In this document: piece by piece, positions 25,765-43,414 of the stretch
Position numbering within the stretch: position 1 is the stretch's first letter
How the letters are laid out: every line of letters begins with the position of its first letter
Assembly (NCBI GenBank): GCA_026545225.1
Contig: CM048850.1
Coordinates: 26,899,797-26,963,796, forward strand
DNA length: 64,000 bases
Reading direction: 5' to 3'
Source: Cornus controversa
Lineage: Eukaryota; Streptophyta; Magnoliopsida; Cornales; Cornaceae
Translations under genes and position numbers: made by a program
The notes under the pieces: model-generated
The model's input: the letters and a program-made list of their open reading frames with translations, nothing else
Database searches by the model: none
What the model was told of the DNA's origin: nothing

Positions 25765-25918
25765 GAAGCACGAATAGTTTTGACAGCAATACACGAATGT
25801 AGCTCGAATAGCTTTGACAGCAATCGAGACAAGGTTGATAGCTCGAATAGCTTTTGACAGCAATAGAGACAAGGTTGATAGCTCGAATAGCTTTGACAGC
25901 AATAGAGACAAGGTTGAT
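25765..25918 (+). repeat. 39-40 bp minisatellite, three full units plus one partial
   Basis: Full units at 25801-25839, 25840-25879 and 25880-25918 begin AGCTCGAATAGCTTTGACAG and end GACAAGGTTGAT. They are nearly identical: one extra T in the middle unit and one cga/aga change. A partial, diverged unit precedes at about 25765. It lies about 630 bp beyond the enolase stop codon. Confidence 0.9.
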
Positions 25919-26239
25919 AATAAGAGTTTTGGTGTCCAATGATTGAATCCAAAACCAAAAGCTCTCTTAAATAGTTAGCATTAGGATATACCAAAATGAC
26001 ACACGGTAGGCAAAACAAGCATTCTGTGCAAGGTTGAAACCCCCAAATGACAACGAACTCTCAACTCCTACAACAAAAACAATATAAAGTTTCTAGCAAA
26101 ATATCTCAAACCCATTGCATTACATGTCCATCCCCATTGCTATGCTCGCATTGCTCTAAGTACGTAAATATCTGAATCTCTTCCAAACTTCATTCCAGGA
26201 TTCAAATTACCAGCCAAATGACATTAGCATGTCAATGAC

Positions 26240-26544
26240 TCTTATTTATGCATAATATAATTCGAAACAGTAAAAACCCTTTTAAGAGATATTGTGTCTC
26301 CATTCTCATCCTTCCCAACAAGGGAAGGGACAAAAACTCCGCAGGATGCTAGATTAACATAACCAAAACTTAGAAAAGCATTTCAAGAAAACATTCCTAC
26401 GTACCACGAAAAAAAAAAAACGTAACGAGATAACAACCCTCCTACTAAGTGCCGGTACATATAAACTCACAAGCTATGTTTGCAACACCAGAAATCGTCA
26501 AGCTTATTATAACACACTGCTTCGTGACTCCACCAGACACGACT
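26240..26544 (-). other. Probable enolase 3' UTR region
   Basis: Sequence immediately downstream of the enolase stop on the minus strand. An A/T-rich stretch near 26240-26260 could hold the poly(A) signal, but the end cannot be fixed from sequence. No other gene was seen between 25919 and 26544. Confidence 0.4.
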
Positions 26545-31236
<4,692 letters not shown>

Positions 31237-31315
31237 TATAACTCTCACTTTCTTGAGATTTTTCTCTGAGAAAATTAGGAAGACAAGTTTGGTTTGGTAT
31301 GCCTCCGTGAATAGT

Positions 31316-31339
31316 GATATTTATATGGAAATGACGTCA
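31316..31339 (-). promoter_or_regulatory. Enolase core promoter: TATA box and TGACGTCA element
   Basis: On the minus strand TATAAATATC (31325-31316) lies about 80 bp upstream of the ATG, giving a short predicted 5' UTR of about 50 nt. Immediately upstream is the palindrome TGACGTCA (31332-31339), a bZIP/TGA-factor type site. Both are read directly; function is inferred. Confidence 0.6.
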
Positions 31340-31872
31340 ACACCTACCACGGGTGATTTGATCTCAGCCGTCGGATGGTGAGAAAAAGGAGAGCATGAAG
31401 ACGGCCGTGATCGCTTTTCTTGGGCATCACGAGACGCTCGTTTGGAAATTATATGGGCCCAGTTGGCATTGATCTACTACCCCTAGATAGAGAAAAAAAA
31501 AAAGAATATTCGCTTTTTTATACCTCAACTTTTTAGAGAGAGAGAGAGAGAGAGAGGGGAGAGAAGGGTGGTTAAGATTTCGTGGTCAAAAAGTTTGATT
31601 TGGGGGCCCATTGTTTTGATAAACAGGGGCGTTTTTTTCACGATGTTTAATGCGTTTAATTGTTTCTTGAGAAGAAAACAAGTGACTTATTAACCTAAAA
31701 CGATAGTTCCGGGTTGGGCCAAGGCCCAAAGCCTGCTTGACCTGTAAAATTCAAAGCCTTGGCCAAATGCACAGCTTTTTCAATATGGATGTGCTAGGAA
31801 AGTCTGGGTTGTGTTGCTCGTCCAAATAAACTCCATTTTGGCTTCAACGAAGAACAACATTTCTGGTGGCCC

Positions 31873-31921
<49 letters not shown>

Positions 31922-31929
31922 CACACACA
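31340..31929. other. Upstream region of enolase with GA and CT tracts
   Basis: (GA)n at about 31536-31556 and (CT)n then (AT)n at about 31878-31920. No gene was seen. Confidence 0.6.
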
Positions 31930-32105
31930 CTAGGGTATACCTGTATTTATGGCACTATCGTACACTCGCAATCGTGATCGTTAGATGAAATGATTTTAGA
32001 CCGTAAATAGCAAAAGACATTTTAGACCACAGGATTACTTTTTTAACAAATCTGGACCATTGGATTCAGATTTTTTTGTCCTATTTGCTTTCCTTATATA
32101 TATAT
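31930..32105 (-). mobile_element. Short Helitron-like element, copy C
   Basis: Reverse-strand relative of copy A (18535-18707). On the minus strand it ends GTGCCATAAATACAGGTATACC-CTAG (31933-31930) followed by T. It shares acggtctaaaat and aacgatcacgattgcga with copy A. The 5' end is lost in an AT tract near 32105. Confidence 0.55.
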
Positions 32106-32122
32106 ATATATATATATATATT

Positions 32123-32859
32123 AAGGGTGGCAAAATTGGACACGACAAGACAACACGATTCGAACTCGACACGAATTAAGCGGGTTTTGGTTTGAGGTAA
32201 GCCGACACGTTTAATAAATGGGTCGACACAAACACGACACGCAAAAATTGGGTTGGGTTTGGGTTTAAGCTGTCTAACCCGTGACGCGATTACGACACGA
32301 GTACAACACGATTACAACATGAGTTATTCATATATTATGGTTTTATATAAACTTATATATACATAGTTATATAGGTCACAAGTTATTCATATATACATGG
32401 TTTTATATTATAATTGTTTGTAATCTATTTGTTTGTTTATAAGACTGATGTAGCCATAAAACGCAAGGATGAGATTATTATGGTGCCTTCCAAGTTGTTG
32501 AATCACCTTAAAAGAGTTTATATATAAATACAAAATTTATAATATAGTTTGATTTTAGGATTTATGTATTGATATCTACTTTATTTTTTATATGATCTAT
32601 AGAGAGATTTTTAGGGGTAGAGAAACTCATATGATATAAGTTAAACGGATTAAAAAAGTTATTGAATTAGTCGTGTCAATGTTTATTAAACGGGTTACAC
32701 GGGTCGACACGACTAACACGTTTAATAAACGGGTTGGGTTAGTGTTGAGGGTCTCTGACACGATTATTAAATGCGTCGGGTTAGGGTTGAGTTGTTTAGT
32801 ATAATACTTATAGATCGACACGACACGAACACGACACGGGAACACGAATAGCCACCCCT
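32123..32859. mobile_element. 'gacacg' family element, copy 3
   Basis: Starts AAGGGTGGCAAAATTGG and ends GAATAGCCACCCCT, flanked on both sides by AT repeats (TSD not resolvable). It is the longest and best kept of three copies and is collinear with 9440-10080 over most of its length (for example both carry gactgatgta(a/g)ccataaaa). No convincing ORF. Confidence 0.75.
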
Positions 32860-32860
32860 A

Positions 32861-32891
<31 letters not shown>

Positions 32892-33399
32892 ATTCAACTG
32901 AAAGAGATTACTCACTATTAATTATAGCATTAGGATGTAATCTTACGTCTATAATTAAATAGAACTTGTTTTTCTTATTTTAAGAAACTTAGTGATTCTT
33001 TCGATAATTATTAAATACTATTAATTTGAATTGACAAAATTACCCTCCTCTTTTCTTTCTCTATCCTCTCTATTCCTTGATACACACACATGGAAGTATT
33101 TACCTTTATTATCAATTAAGATGAAATTATACTTTTTTTCTTGTTTCATGTTGATATACGGTGCAAGAATTAAGAATCTAACATAAAAATGAATAATATG
33201 GTTTACTTGTGCTAGGGCTTTGAACCCAAGTGGAATGCATCTAACTTGTCGAACAACATGGTTAGGGTTTTAAGACATGACAGTCATCTTCTGCAAACAT
33301 TAAAGATGCATTAATACAACTCTCAGTTTGTAGTCACCAAGAAAGACTTGAAAAATCTTGATAAGAGGAATGTTGACGGAAAAATCTTTATATACCCCT
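32860..33399. other. Intergenic, AT tract then unclassified sequence
   Basis: (AT)n at 32860-32892. The remainder has no supported gene. Part near 33010-33080 is similar to 34030-34090 (aattaccctcctcttttctttctc), hinting at a duplicated segment. Confidence 0.5.
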
Positions 33400-33402
33400 T
33401 TA

Positions 33403-33835
33403 GGGTCTGTTTGGATAAACACAAGAGAAATGAAATAAGAGGATAACATTAGTAATGAAAGAAAAGAAAAGAAAAGAGAGGAGAGGACAACAATAAACTC
33501 CATTCATGTTTGGATAAAGGGGAGAGAAAAGAAAGGAGATGATAGTATTCTTATTTGGATAACAACCAAATTACTATAATATCCTTTTATATTTATGGAA
33601 CACGGGTGGAATAACAATTTTCTCTTTTTAATTGTTGAGGATAGTTTCGAAATTATGAAAGTATTACTTAAACACTATCATTTTCCTCATAATCTTCTTA
33701 TTTTTGGGGGAATAGGATATGATGCCTCCTTATCCTTTCTTTTGTTTTAATAAAGACTATCCAAACACAACAAGGTCAATCCTCTACTTTATTTTCTCTC
33801 CTTATCTTTCCAAATCCCTCAATCCAAACGGAGCC
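33403..33835. mobile_element. Tourist-like (PIF/Harbinger) MITE, 433 bp, TSD TTA
   Basis: Left end GGGTCTGTTTGGATAAA and right end (reverse complement) GGCTCCGTTTGGATTGAG are inverted repeats. They are flanked by TTA on both sides (33400-33402 and 33836-33838), the usual 3-bp target of this superfamily. Confidence 0.8.
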
Positions 33836-33838
33836 TTA

Positions 33839-34345
33839 GTGTTCTAGCATCTTTTGTCCATTAGAAGTGTGCATGAGTTTACTTTTTGATGTTTTCTCTT
33901 TGATACAGAATTGGCACAACTTAGAGTTGTGTGTTATCCTAAAATAATAATGGTATAATATTCCAGCAAAATCACTTCGTAACATTGTTGATTTTCTAAT
34001 TTTAAATACCTTACAATTTTCTTCGTCTGTGTATCATAGAGAGATAAAATTGCCCTCCTCTTCTCTTTCTCTATCCTCTCCATCCCTCACTCTTTCTTTT
34101 GCTCCATCGCTCTCACCACCACAATCATCTCTCTCCATGATACACAGATGAAAAAACTTGTGTGTAAGGTATTTAAAATTGAAAAATCAACAATGCTGCA
34201 AAGTGATTTTGCTGCAATATTATACCATTATTATTTTAGGATTACACGTAACTCTAAGTTATGCCAATTCTATATCAAAGAGAAAACATCAAAAAGTAAA
34301 CTCACGCACACTTCTAATGGACAAAAGATGCCAAAACACTAATTG
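33839..34345. repeat. Inverted repeat, about 205-bp arms, about 95-bp loop
   Basis: Left arm 33839-34041 (gtgttctagcatcttttgtcc ... ctgtgtatcat) is the imperfect reverse complement of right arm 34136-34341 (catgatacacag ... gatgccaaaacac). The Tourist MITE is inserted in the left arm's outer flank. The 64-aa ORF in the right arm is not called a gene. Confidence 0.85.
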
Positions 34346-35906
34346 AAGATGCTAGAAAGTAAGTGCATAAATTAAAGGAATTGAAATGCATTACAAGAGA
34401 ATGAAGTGCTACATTGAAAGACAATTGAAAGACAATTACAAGAATTGAAGATAAATTGATCGAAATACTGTTGTTGATTGGTTGTAAGAACCGTTTACAA
34501 ATTTTCCTAAGGTCACTTATTTATAGAGCTCTAAATAGGTAGTTTCCAACAATTCTGTTGGCAGTTGAACCTTCCACAACTTCCTCCACACCCTTTCAAT
34601 GAAATAACATCATTTGTCTCATGCATCCTCTTTCTTTTTAGCTTGTTTATCATGCCTTAGCCATGTTTTTACACAAGTCTTACTCTTTATTATTTTTCTA
34701 CACGATCTTCCACATTTTTTAAAAAAACTACCTGCAACTTCTAGTCTTCCACGTTCTTTCAATTAGATGTTGTCATATGTCCCATGTTCTAAATTTTATG
34801 CTCAGCTTATAACTCTCATGTGCCCACATTTTGGCTCACTTAGCCTCCATAAACTTCTTATTTTCAAAAGGAGTTAGCCAACATTCCGTGTCCTTGGGTG
34901 GTCAACCCATGTTCCAAAGTGGTTCCATGATTTGTTACAACTTATTCCTTAATTATAGGGAGCACTTCCAAAAGCTATTTTCATCTTGTGCCAAATGTTT
35001 CTTGGCGTAAAGTTCTTTCTCCCATCTTCTTGTTTCTATCAACTACACCTTGAAGTAGTTAAACAATGCCACGCGTCAACTTTTTATTGATTTTTCTACT
35101 GACTTGCAATTTTGTCTTAGTTTTGCTTCATTTTTTCATGTTTCTGCCAACCTCCCAACCTTCCACTTTTCCATGCTCCTAGATTTTGTGCCTAGTTTAT
35201 ATCTGGTTGGCTGAGTGGTCTTTCATGTAAAACTCCACTAAGATAATAGGTGGTTTCCTTCCCCTAAAATCTCTCTTATGATGTTAAGGTGATTGCTTCT
35301 TTTTACGATTGAGCCAAGTGGCAATTATCAAAGCCTCTCTTACAAATCGATACTTCTCTCCTTTGATTACAAGTATAGCCTTTTAATAAGCCACGTGTCC
35401 ACCTTTGATTGGTTTCTTAGCGTAATTTCTGGAAGATAACAACTTCCACTTGGAAGTAGTAATAAGTCACCTGCCTGCCTTCCATTAAAAGCGACAGTTT
35501 TCCACTAGTAATTGGCTACAACAGTCTTCTACTGGAAAGTGGCTGGTAACTACCAAATTAGGTGTAAACAACATGTATATATTTCTCATTTGTTCCATAT
35601 GTTATTTGATATGATATGATTTTTTCAATGTTGATTTGCTTGTTTTGATTATGCTCTGTTATGTTGATAATGTGTTTGATTTTTTATTTGATTGTCATTG
35701 TTTGTGCAAGTGAAGCATATTAGGTCCAAGTATGATGGTGTTACAGAACCGTGGAACCAGACTAAATAGGTCTTTCACAGTTTGATTTGGTTCAGTTCCA
35801 ATGGTCTTCACAATTTGGTTTGGTTCCAGTTTTCGTGGAATCATTATGACCTATTTGGTTCCAGAATACTAACAAACCGGTTTAAATCAAAACGTGTGCA
35901 CCCTTG
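34346..35906. other. Unclassified sequence, possibly decayed repeats
   Basis: No gene supported. Several segments are cttccac/caacttcc rich (34560-35560). The stretch 35740-35890 repeats ggttccag/aatggtc words and ends abruptly at the LTR fragment beginning at 35907. Confidence 0.45.
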
Positions 35907-36099
35907 AGATATGTTTGCACTAAAGACCCAAGTCATTTGGGCTGAAATAGGTGGGCCAGAAGCATAGTAACCAGATGGACCCGAAGTTATGTCACTATAC
36001 TAATGGAGGAACAAATTCAGAGTTTTTTTTATATACCTTTCTGCCACAAGGGCGCAGGTGCGCCCTCTAAGGGCGCAGGTGTGCCTTTGGGGTGACAGA

Positions 36100-38705
36100 T
36101 GTCACGTCCTGATTTTTGACTCCTGGGAACTGAGGGGTGATCATGACACACGTCATCAACTCGTACCAATAATCTCCCTATATGATATTCCATTCGAATA
36201 CCAAGTCGTCACACCCCGATTTTTGACTCCCTGAAACTGAGGGTGAACCCGTCCATTAAGCCCTAATGAACATCTTAACCTTTAAATTCAACGGAAGCTC
36301 AATTACACATTTGTTCGTGCACATATACAATCCAACATCAATTAATCTCAATGGGCCCCACACATAATTATGCATTCATATCCAGCATGGTGTGGACTGC
36401 AAATTTCAGTTGTGCAAAATCTACCTTTCGCACAATCAAAATTCTTCGATTAATCGAAGTACTATCGAGATCGTTCTGGAATTTGACCAACTTCCATCGA
36501 AATATTCCAATACTAGCTCGCACAATCGAAGGTTTTCGCACAATCGAACAAGGGTTTTTGCACAATCGAAGGATGTCGATCAATCGAAAAGGGAATTTCA
36601 ATTAATCGAAATACTCTTCGACAACAAATCTTGCTACTTCACACTTAGCCAATTTCATGCTTAATTTCAATTCTAGCACCCTAGAATCATTCATACTACT
36701 TTGCAATGGTAATCATCATACAGTCCACACAATTAATCCTCAATTCATAAACATGTGATCCCTTTCATACATCAATTCCAAATCATACATTTTATAAATG
36801 TGATCCTCCAAGTTCATAGTCATTATATGAATTACATGTATATTGTCCAAAAATATTAGCAATTCAACTATGACTACAACCATAATGAAATCAACATGCC
36901 ACAAGCCGGCATGGATAACCACATACAAGATATCCAAAAATAAATTCAAAATGTCAAAATGGAACTCCACTTGAACGTTCACATTCCATCTATCATTGTA
37001 ACCTTATCTGTAAAAAGGTTTGGAGGGAGAGGAGTGAGCAAAACAACGAGCTCAGTAGGAACGCCCCAACCCACCTAAGCATCGACCCGACACTGACCTA
37101 CATGATATGCAACCATGATATTGCTACACTATATGACATATATCAAGTTCTCATGTCAACCAACTCAATGTAACTTAACAAGTATACATTTAATCCATAT
37201 AGAATGTTTAACGATTAAAACACATAAACATCAAGATATTTACATCTTATTCGGTCATAATTAGATACATAGACATGATTGGTCACCTTCGATGATCATG
37301 TGGTATTGGGCAATTTCGACAACACCAAAGTTTTAGTTAAATTTGACGACACTCGTATGATTAGGCAACTCTAACGGTCATAGATTTATGGGCATTATAT
37401 AAGCCTAACACTAGTGATTAGGTAACTCTGACGATCACTACACTTAGGGTATGATTGGGCATCTCCGACGATCATCCCATTGCGAGTATTCTTACCACTT
37501 CAAATATATAATTGGTCACCTCCAAATTCTATGTATATCAGACTTGGATAATATTCTGATATACATGTATAAATGTTCATAAGACGCATATACCTCACAT
37601 AGCATATAATTCGCATGCTCTTCAATGCATATTCTATTTTATATATAACTCTAGCGTGTATTTCATCTACATAATTTCCATGTAGTTACATATATGCTCC
37701 ACTTCATGCATAGCAATCACATACGCATACAATATACCACATAGCAAAACATGCTCTCATTTCATGTACATTACAAGTATAATTGCACAATTCATCACAT
37801 ATCACAAGATGAACATTTCTAACATACATATTTACAAAATGTAAGGGGGAAGGATAATTCACTCAACTCCCACCACTCACCCATACATGCTAGTACAATT
37901 TATACAATCCCAAATTCACCCTAATCCTAGAATCAATGACTAAAAAGGAAGAAACACTCATACCTCAAGTTTGGAGCTTTTCCTAGAAATCCATAGAATC
38001 ACCAAATTTCAAGTTTCTCCAAATCGAACTTTCTATCCGTGGAATCGTAGATCGGGACAAGGAGAACAAACTTTCCTTCTTGGACGAAACCCAAATCTAA
38101 ACTTCAACTATCCTCAATTTTTGAAACTCTCTAAAGAGGGACTTTGAATCTACCAACTTGAAGAGAAATAAGAGGGGAGTAACTTTCTCTCTTGGAGCAA
38201 GCCCCAAATCTCACTCTAAGGTGTTCAAAATGAAGGAAGAAGATGAGGAAGAAGGAGAGCTTGGTGGAGCTTTAATGGCTGACTTCTCTCTCTCCCTAAT
38301 CTGTCCCAGCAATATGCATATAAGTGTATTGACAACACACAAGGTGCAAAATGATTATTTTGCCCTTAAGTCACTTAATATACCTCCTAAACTCCATTTT
38401 TGATTTTACAAGCGGCTACGGTTCCGAAATCACTTCCTTAACTCATTAAACATTTTATTGGTCTAAAATCAAAAATAAATATTTTCTCAAAAAAATATTC
38501 AAATTTCTGAGCCCACCCAATCCGGGCCCCGCCGACCCAAAATTCTCAAATTTACCTAAGCGCTCCTAAAACTTTTCATAACGTATAAACAAGTTCCCAA
38601 ACATGTTTCCCACATTCAAAACATGTTAAACATCATTTAGAATGCATTTATGGCAAAAATGATGAATAAAAAGAAAATCGGACAAAATTAAACCCGGTCT
38701 CTACA
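36100..38705 (-). mobile_element. Solo Tekay-type LTR, 2606 bp, TSD ACAGA/ATAGA
   Basis: Inserted into the 5' LTR of the composite, antisense. It begins TGTCACGTCC and ends CTCTACA on the plus strand, flanked by ACAGA (36095-36099) and ATAGA (38706-38710). The uninterrupted relative at about 51565 (cagatgtccctct) shows the empty site. On the minus strand it aligns with the LTR at 3438-5913, including the gtgttgag...ggggtattcctactgag block (here 37060-37115). Its minus-strand 3' terminal 40 bp occur twice (36100 and 36207), an internal duplication. ORFs inside are not genes. Confidence 0.9.
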
Positions 38706-39662
38706 ATAGATGTCCCTCTAAGCCTAGATCATGATTAAAAAAGAAAGAGTGATTTTTAGGCTATTTTGGAAGGGAGAGAACAGACAGAGGCGATTTGTGG
38801 AGATATCATCATCATTCAAGTCTACACTTCCGATCATGAGCTGCTAAATATCATTCCAGAGAGTTGATATAACCATAACCCTACTTTTAGTGCCATAATT
38901 CTATTTTAATTTGGGAACATTTTAATTTATGCATTGATTGTATATCTAGGATGGAAATAATAGTTGTACTATTGATTTCGATTATAATGGATTAATTCTT
39001 TGCATATTACTCTTGCTCTTGTTAGAATGGATGTAAGATTGCATTGATCTAGGTTTCTTTTAAGTTTTGTGATTCTGTAAGGAAAAGTTATACAATGATA
39101 TTCACTGATTGTTTAATATAGAATTTTGATAATTCGTTCTAGGAGAAGATGGATTATTTCATCATTAGTTAATTTATTTTGTAGTCTGTAGTCAGATGTA
39201 TAGCCCATGCTAAACGAAAATGAGTTATGTTTGATTGTATGTTAAATGAATTCTCTTGATTGAATTGAATTGAAGTAGGCTGGTAGTCATTATTTTTCGA
39301 ATGCATAGATTAGACATTCCAAGTTAATACAATTGATCATTGTCAGAAGGTTAGTGGTGAAGTCAACTCCTAGGGCTCTCTCTTTCTTAAATATCTATCA
39401 TTCATTTATTTATTTTATTTTATGTCATTTAATCTCAGCACTTTAATTTAAAAAAAATAAAACAAATTCTTTTGAATTAAATTAGATACGATCTTGATAA
39501 TTTAACAACAAAACCAACACAGCCTCTTTGAGTTCCCCTACTCACCACTTTACTAATTTTAGTAGAGTATTTGTAGGTATTTATAAATTTTTTTTTATCA
39601 AGGTGTAAAACAATTACGACATTATTACATATTATTTTATCGTATTTTGCACTCGAACAAAA

Positions 39663-39680
39663 TGGCGTCGTTACCGGGGA
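39663..39680 (+). other. Primer-binding site, tRNA-Asp type
   Basis: TGGCGTCGTTACCGGGGA, three bases after the 5' LTR end (CTCGAACA, 39659). It differs at two positions from the complement of the 3' end of plant tRNA-Asp (TGGCGCCGTTGCCGGGGA), a primer commonly used by Athila-type elements. Confidence 0.8.
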
Positions 39681-40225
39681 CTGCCGTCATGGTTGCATTG
39701 TTAAGTTTAAAGATTAAATCTAATTTAATTATAATTTAGGACTTGTATATATTCTATTTTTAATTTGTTTTAGGTGTTTTGAGTGTTTGAATATAGATAC
39801 AAGAGCTGCTACACAAGTGAAAAGAAGTTAAAATTTTGGGACCTCTTGTGACTTTTTGTATTTTAATTCATGCACTTATGTTTAGGATTTTTAGTTTATT
39901 TTAATTTTGAGAAAAAAAATTGAAAGCATGTTGATTGAGTTTGAAGACCTTTTGGAAGCATGTTTAGATTAATTTTGTTGTGATATTAATAATAATTTTG
40001 CATATATGAAAATTTTGAGTAGAAATTCAATGGATGTGTCCAATAAATTGGATGCATTATTATGGAGATTAGACTACTTTATGGCCTTTGGTCATGATCC
40101 TACTCATACTCACTCGTTCATACCATATGAGTTATGCGCATGTCGCTTTAGTCCTTTTCATCATGTGATAGATTTTTCTACTGCGGGATAATATTATGAT
40201 TTTTATCAAGAGCAAGCACATGAAA

Positions 40226-41617
40226 TGATGTTGTTTTAAAAATGTAAAATAACTCGCAAGTGTACGAATCTATTAAAGTATAGATCGGCAAAAACGAGGT
40301 CGAACCCAAGGGAATGCTTTGAGAAGAAAAACTAATACAAATTCAAATTAATTTAAAACTAATATAGTTTAAACAAAAGTTGGTTGATTTGAGAGATTAA
40401 ACTAATATGCAAATAAAAGAACATAATTGAAATCAAATAGAGAAAATAACTAAGGTGTTAGATTCCACCACCATTAAATTCATGAAACTTCTAATATTCA
40501 TTTATTAATTCTCAAATTTGGAGTAGCAATCAAAAAATCAATCTATTACTTACTCAATATTTAACAATAAATCACTATAAAAAATATATTAAAAAGGTAG
40601 ATTTTCATTCGCTTTACTAGTGTAAAATTCTAAGCATCTTATGTATCCAATTTAATGAAAAACATAAGATCAAAGATTATCACTTTTAAGAAATACAAAC
40701 CCAAGCTTAGATTAATTATAATACTTTCTAACTACCACATATACATGATATAGATGGTGAAAGAACTATAAAATAATTAATCACAAGAAGCGAAAATCAT
40801 AAGCAATTAAATCATACACAAGGGAATCAATTAATGAACAAAAGAACTTCACTTCATTAATGAAGGTTTCCTCCTCAACCCTAGTTGAGGAGTTTAGTTA
40901 CACATGGTAGAAGAAGAAGATAACAAAATAATAAAAGACATAATGAATAAATAAAACTCGGATTGTCTCTGTCTTCTCTGCCTTGGCCTCCACTTGTTTT
41001 CTCCCCTCAAAATAGCCCCAAATTCACCTATTTATACCCGAAGAGAATACAAAAAGTCCTAATCTAATTAGGAGATAAATTCCTAATCCAATTAGGAGAT
41101 AATTAGGGTTTTCCCGCAACCCTAAACAAGTGAATTTTTCTACTGATGTTCGGCCCAAGTTTTGACCTACTAGAAGTCCAATTCACAAAATTTACGTGAA
41201 ATACAAGAGTGTCCAGAATCGAATTTCGTTCAACCTCTAAGGGAATTAAGTCAAATTGATGCTCAGAAATAAGACTTTTAGGTCACTTTTCAAAACGGGA
41301 TTAAAATTGGATTAAGTGCAGAATTGGGCTTCAGGCCCGTAACCTCCTTAAGCAGTTGTAATTCTCTTGGACCTCTTCCTTAGGCTAATTTGAGTTGAAA
41401 TATGGAGTTGAATGGATCCATTAAATTTAGACTTCATATAACCTTCTTGGATATTATCTTTAAAAGCCCAAAAATCATGATTTTATCTTAAATAATCATT
41501 AAAGCCCTGAAAAAGATAGAAAATACAAAAATAGAGTAAAATCACAAATAAACTATTACTAAGAGAATAAAATATGAAAATTAAGAGGATAGAATGCGTA
41601 ACATTCAACGCCGATCA
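40226..41617 (-). mobile_element. Solo LTR of a related element, 1392 bp, TSD TGAAA
   Basis: Plus-strand ends TGATGTTG and GCCGATCA are flanked by exact TGAAA on both sides (40221-40225 and 41618-41622). On the minus strand it starts TGATCGGCGTTGAATGTTACG, resembling the host LTR start TGATAAGTAGTGAATGTTGC. It ends near a cccttgggttcgacctcg block typical of this LTR type. No internal coding region remains. Confidence 0.88.
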
Positions 41618-41827
41618 TGAAATTTTTTTATACCGGGGGATGATCCATTTTTCTATATTTATTCTCCGGGATTTGAGGACAAAGTTTTGGCTGCACTTGG
41701 CAACCTTGAGGAACACACTAATTTGTTGAATTCACATTCATAGTCCATAACTAAGCTAGTAGTTCAAATCGAGCAAATAGCCAATGCTTTAGAATGTACA
41801 GATCAATGGGAACTTCCAAGTCAACCC

Positions 41828-42207
41828 ATGACCAATATTGAACCCATTCAACCAATTGAGCTAGATCATGCCCCCTTTGTTGAACCATTACTTAACCCGG
41901 ATTCAAAAACTATACATGAAGAACTTATTTTTGATTACTTAAGTCCTAATATGAGTCCACCTTTTTCTATTATTTTTGAACTAAATAGTAACCAATTAAA
42001 AGAAATGAGATGCTTAGTCAAGAACAATGTAAAGGGTTATGTTTTCTCGAATATTTTGAATTGTATTCAATTGATTCATTTTACTTGAGGCCTTATAAAA
42101 ATGTTGATATTTTTTGCCTCAAAATTATTTTTAGCACGACTCAAGAAAGTAAGGACAAAATAGGGGAGACAATTTTAGACCTCCTCAAGAGACACGATAT
42201 AGGGTGA
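41828..42207 (+). pseudogene. Conserved small ORF of the non-autonomous element, copy 1 (frameshifted)
   Basis: Reads MTNIEPIQPIELDHAPFVEP and on to about residue 60 in one frame, then continues from about 42010 in the next frame (SQEQCKGLCFLEYFELYSID, then SKDKIGETILDLLKRHDIG). The second copy on the minus strand at 50889-50584 matches through both halves without the shift, so copy 1 has a frameshift near 42000. The protein is acidic, without a recognised domain. It is possibly a gag remnant. Function unknown. Confidence 0.6.
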
Positions 42208-42636
42208 ACCTTGCATTAAGAATCGTACTTAGATAGTGTGTTTTCATTTTTATTTTTATTTTTATTTTTTTATTATTATTTCTTTTGTTTTAGTTTTGTG
42301 TTTAATATTTTGCATTAATTAGAGTAGAGTTTGTAATTTCATTTTTGTGAGTTTTGAATGTTAGGAGTATTTTTGGAGCCACTGGGCACCTTTGTTTTCA
42401 GTTTTGGTTTATTTTATTGTTGGTTTTTAAACAATTCATTTGATCTCTTTTATTGTGTTTGTTTTTCGTTTAGTTTCATTTTTATTTTTTTCTTTTAATA
42501 TGTTTGGTGTGTAGTTTTGATTCTCATAATAGGTGCTAACATTCAAATTGGGGGGGGGGGGGGTGTGCAACCCTTAATCATATGAATGTTTTATCGATCT
42601 TATGACTTTCTACCACCACAGTAATATTGTTCTATC

Positions 42637-43364
42637 TAGGGATGGAGGCAGGAGGCCAGCGGGGGCCATGGCCCTCCCAAAATTTTTTTAAAAAATTAGT
42701 ACCTATATATAATATTTGAAATATAATATATGTATAACACTAACAGCCCCCCCAACCCAATTCTTCTAGAACTAATATATTAATAAACTAATATATATAT
42801 ATATATATATACACACACTAATAGTAACAACCTAATACAGTAATACTAATATATTAATAATATATACGACAAATTTTTTTGTTTGAATGAACAAGTCAAC
42901 TTAGAGTCTTAGACAAAAAAAAACAAAAAAAGAAAGTAAAACTTTACTTTTTACCTTTCCAAAGAACAAGCAACATCGATAGCACAGAGCTCCTCGCCCT
43001 AGCGCCCCTACTCAACTACTCTGTTGCTTTCTATTCTCTTCTCTGTTCTCATAAAGGTGGAACTTGGAAGATAGATCTTAATTCTAATGTAAGTCTCAAA
43101 CTCTCCTATTTCTATCTCTCTCACTTTCTTAATTAAAAAAATTCTAAATTCTATTGTCATTTTCAAAACCCTAATTTTTTTTTATATTCAAGTGTTTTGC
43201 TTTTGCTGGATTAGATCACTAATTGATGGGTTATTCATTATTGAGTTAGATGACATTCTAAACTGGAATGTATTAATGATTCTAATATTTAATTTCAATA
43301 TTATTATTTATAGTTTTAAATTTCTTTTCCTTCTACTCTTCTAGTTCTAGCTGATAGATCAGCT

Positions 43365-43414
<50 letters not shown>

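Noticed and set aside
25740-25939. Repetitive ORFs on the minus strand at the minisatellite
   Set aside because: Created by the 39-bp repeat period; not a protein gene.
36351-36664. Overlapping 77-90 aa ORFs on both strands
   Set aside because: They lie inside the solo Tekay LTR and come from a repeated cgattaatcgaa-type motif; no coding signal.
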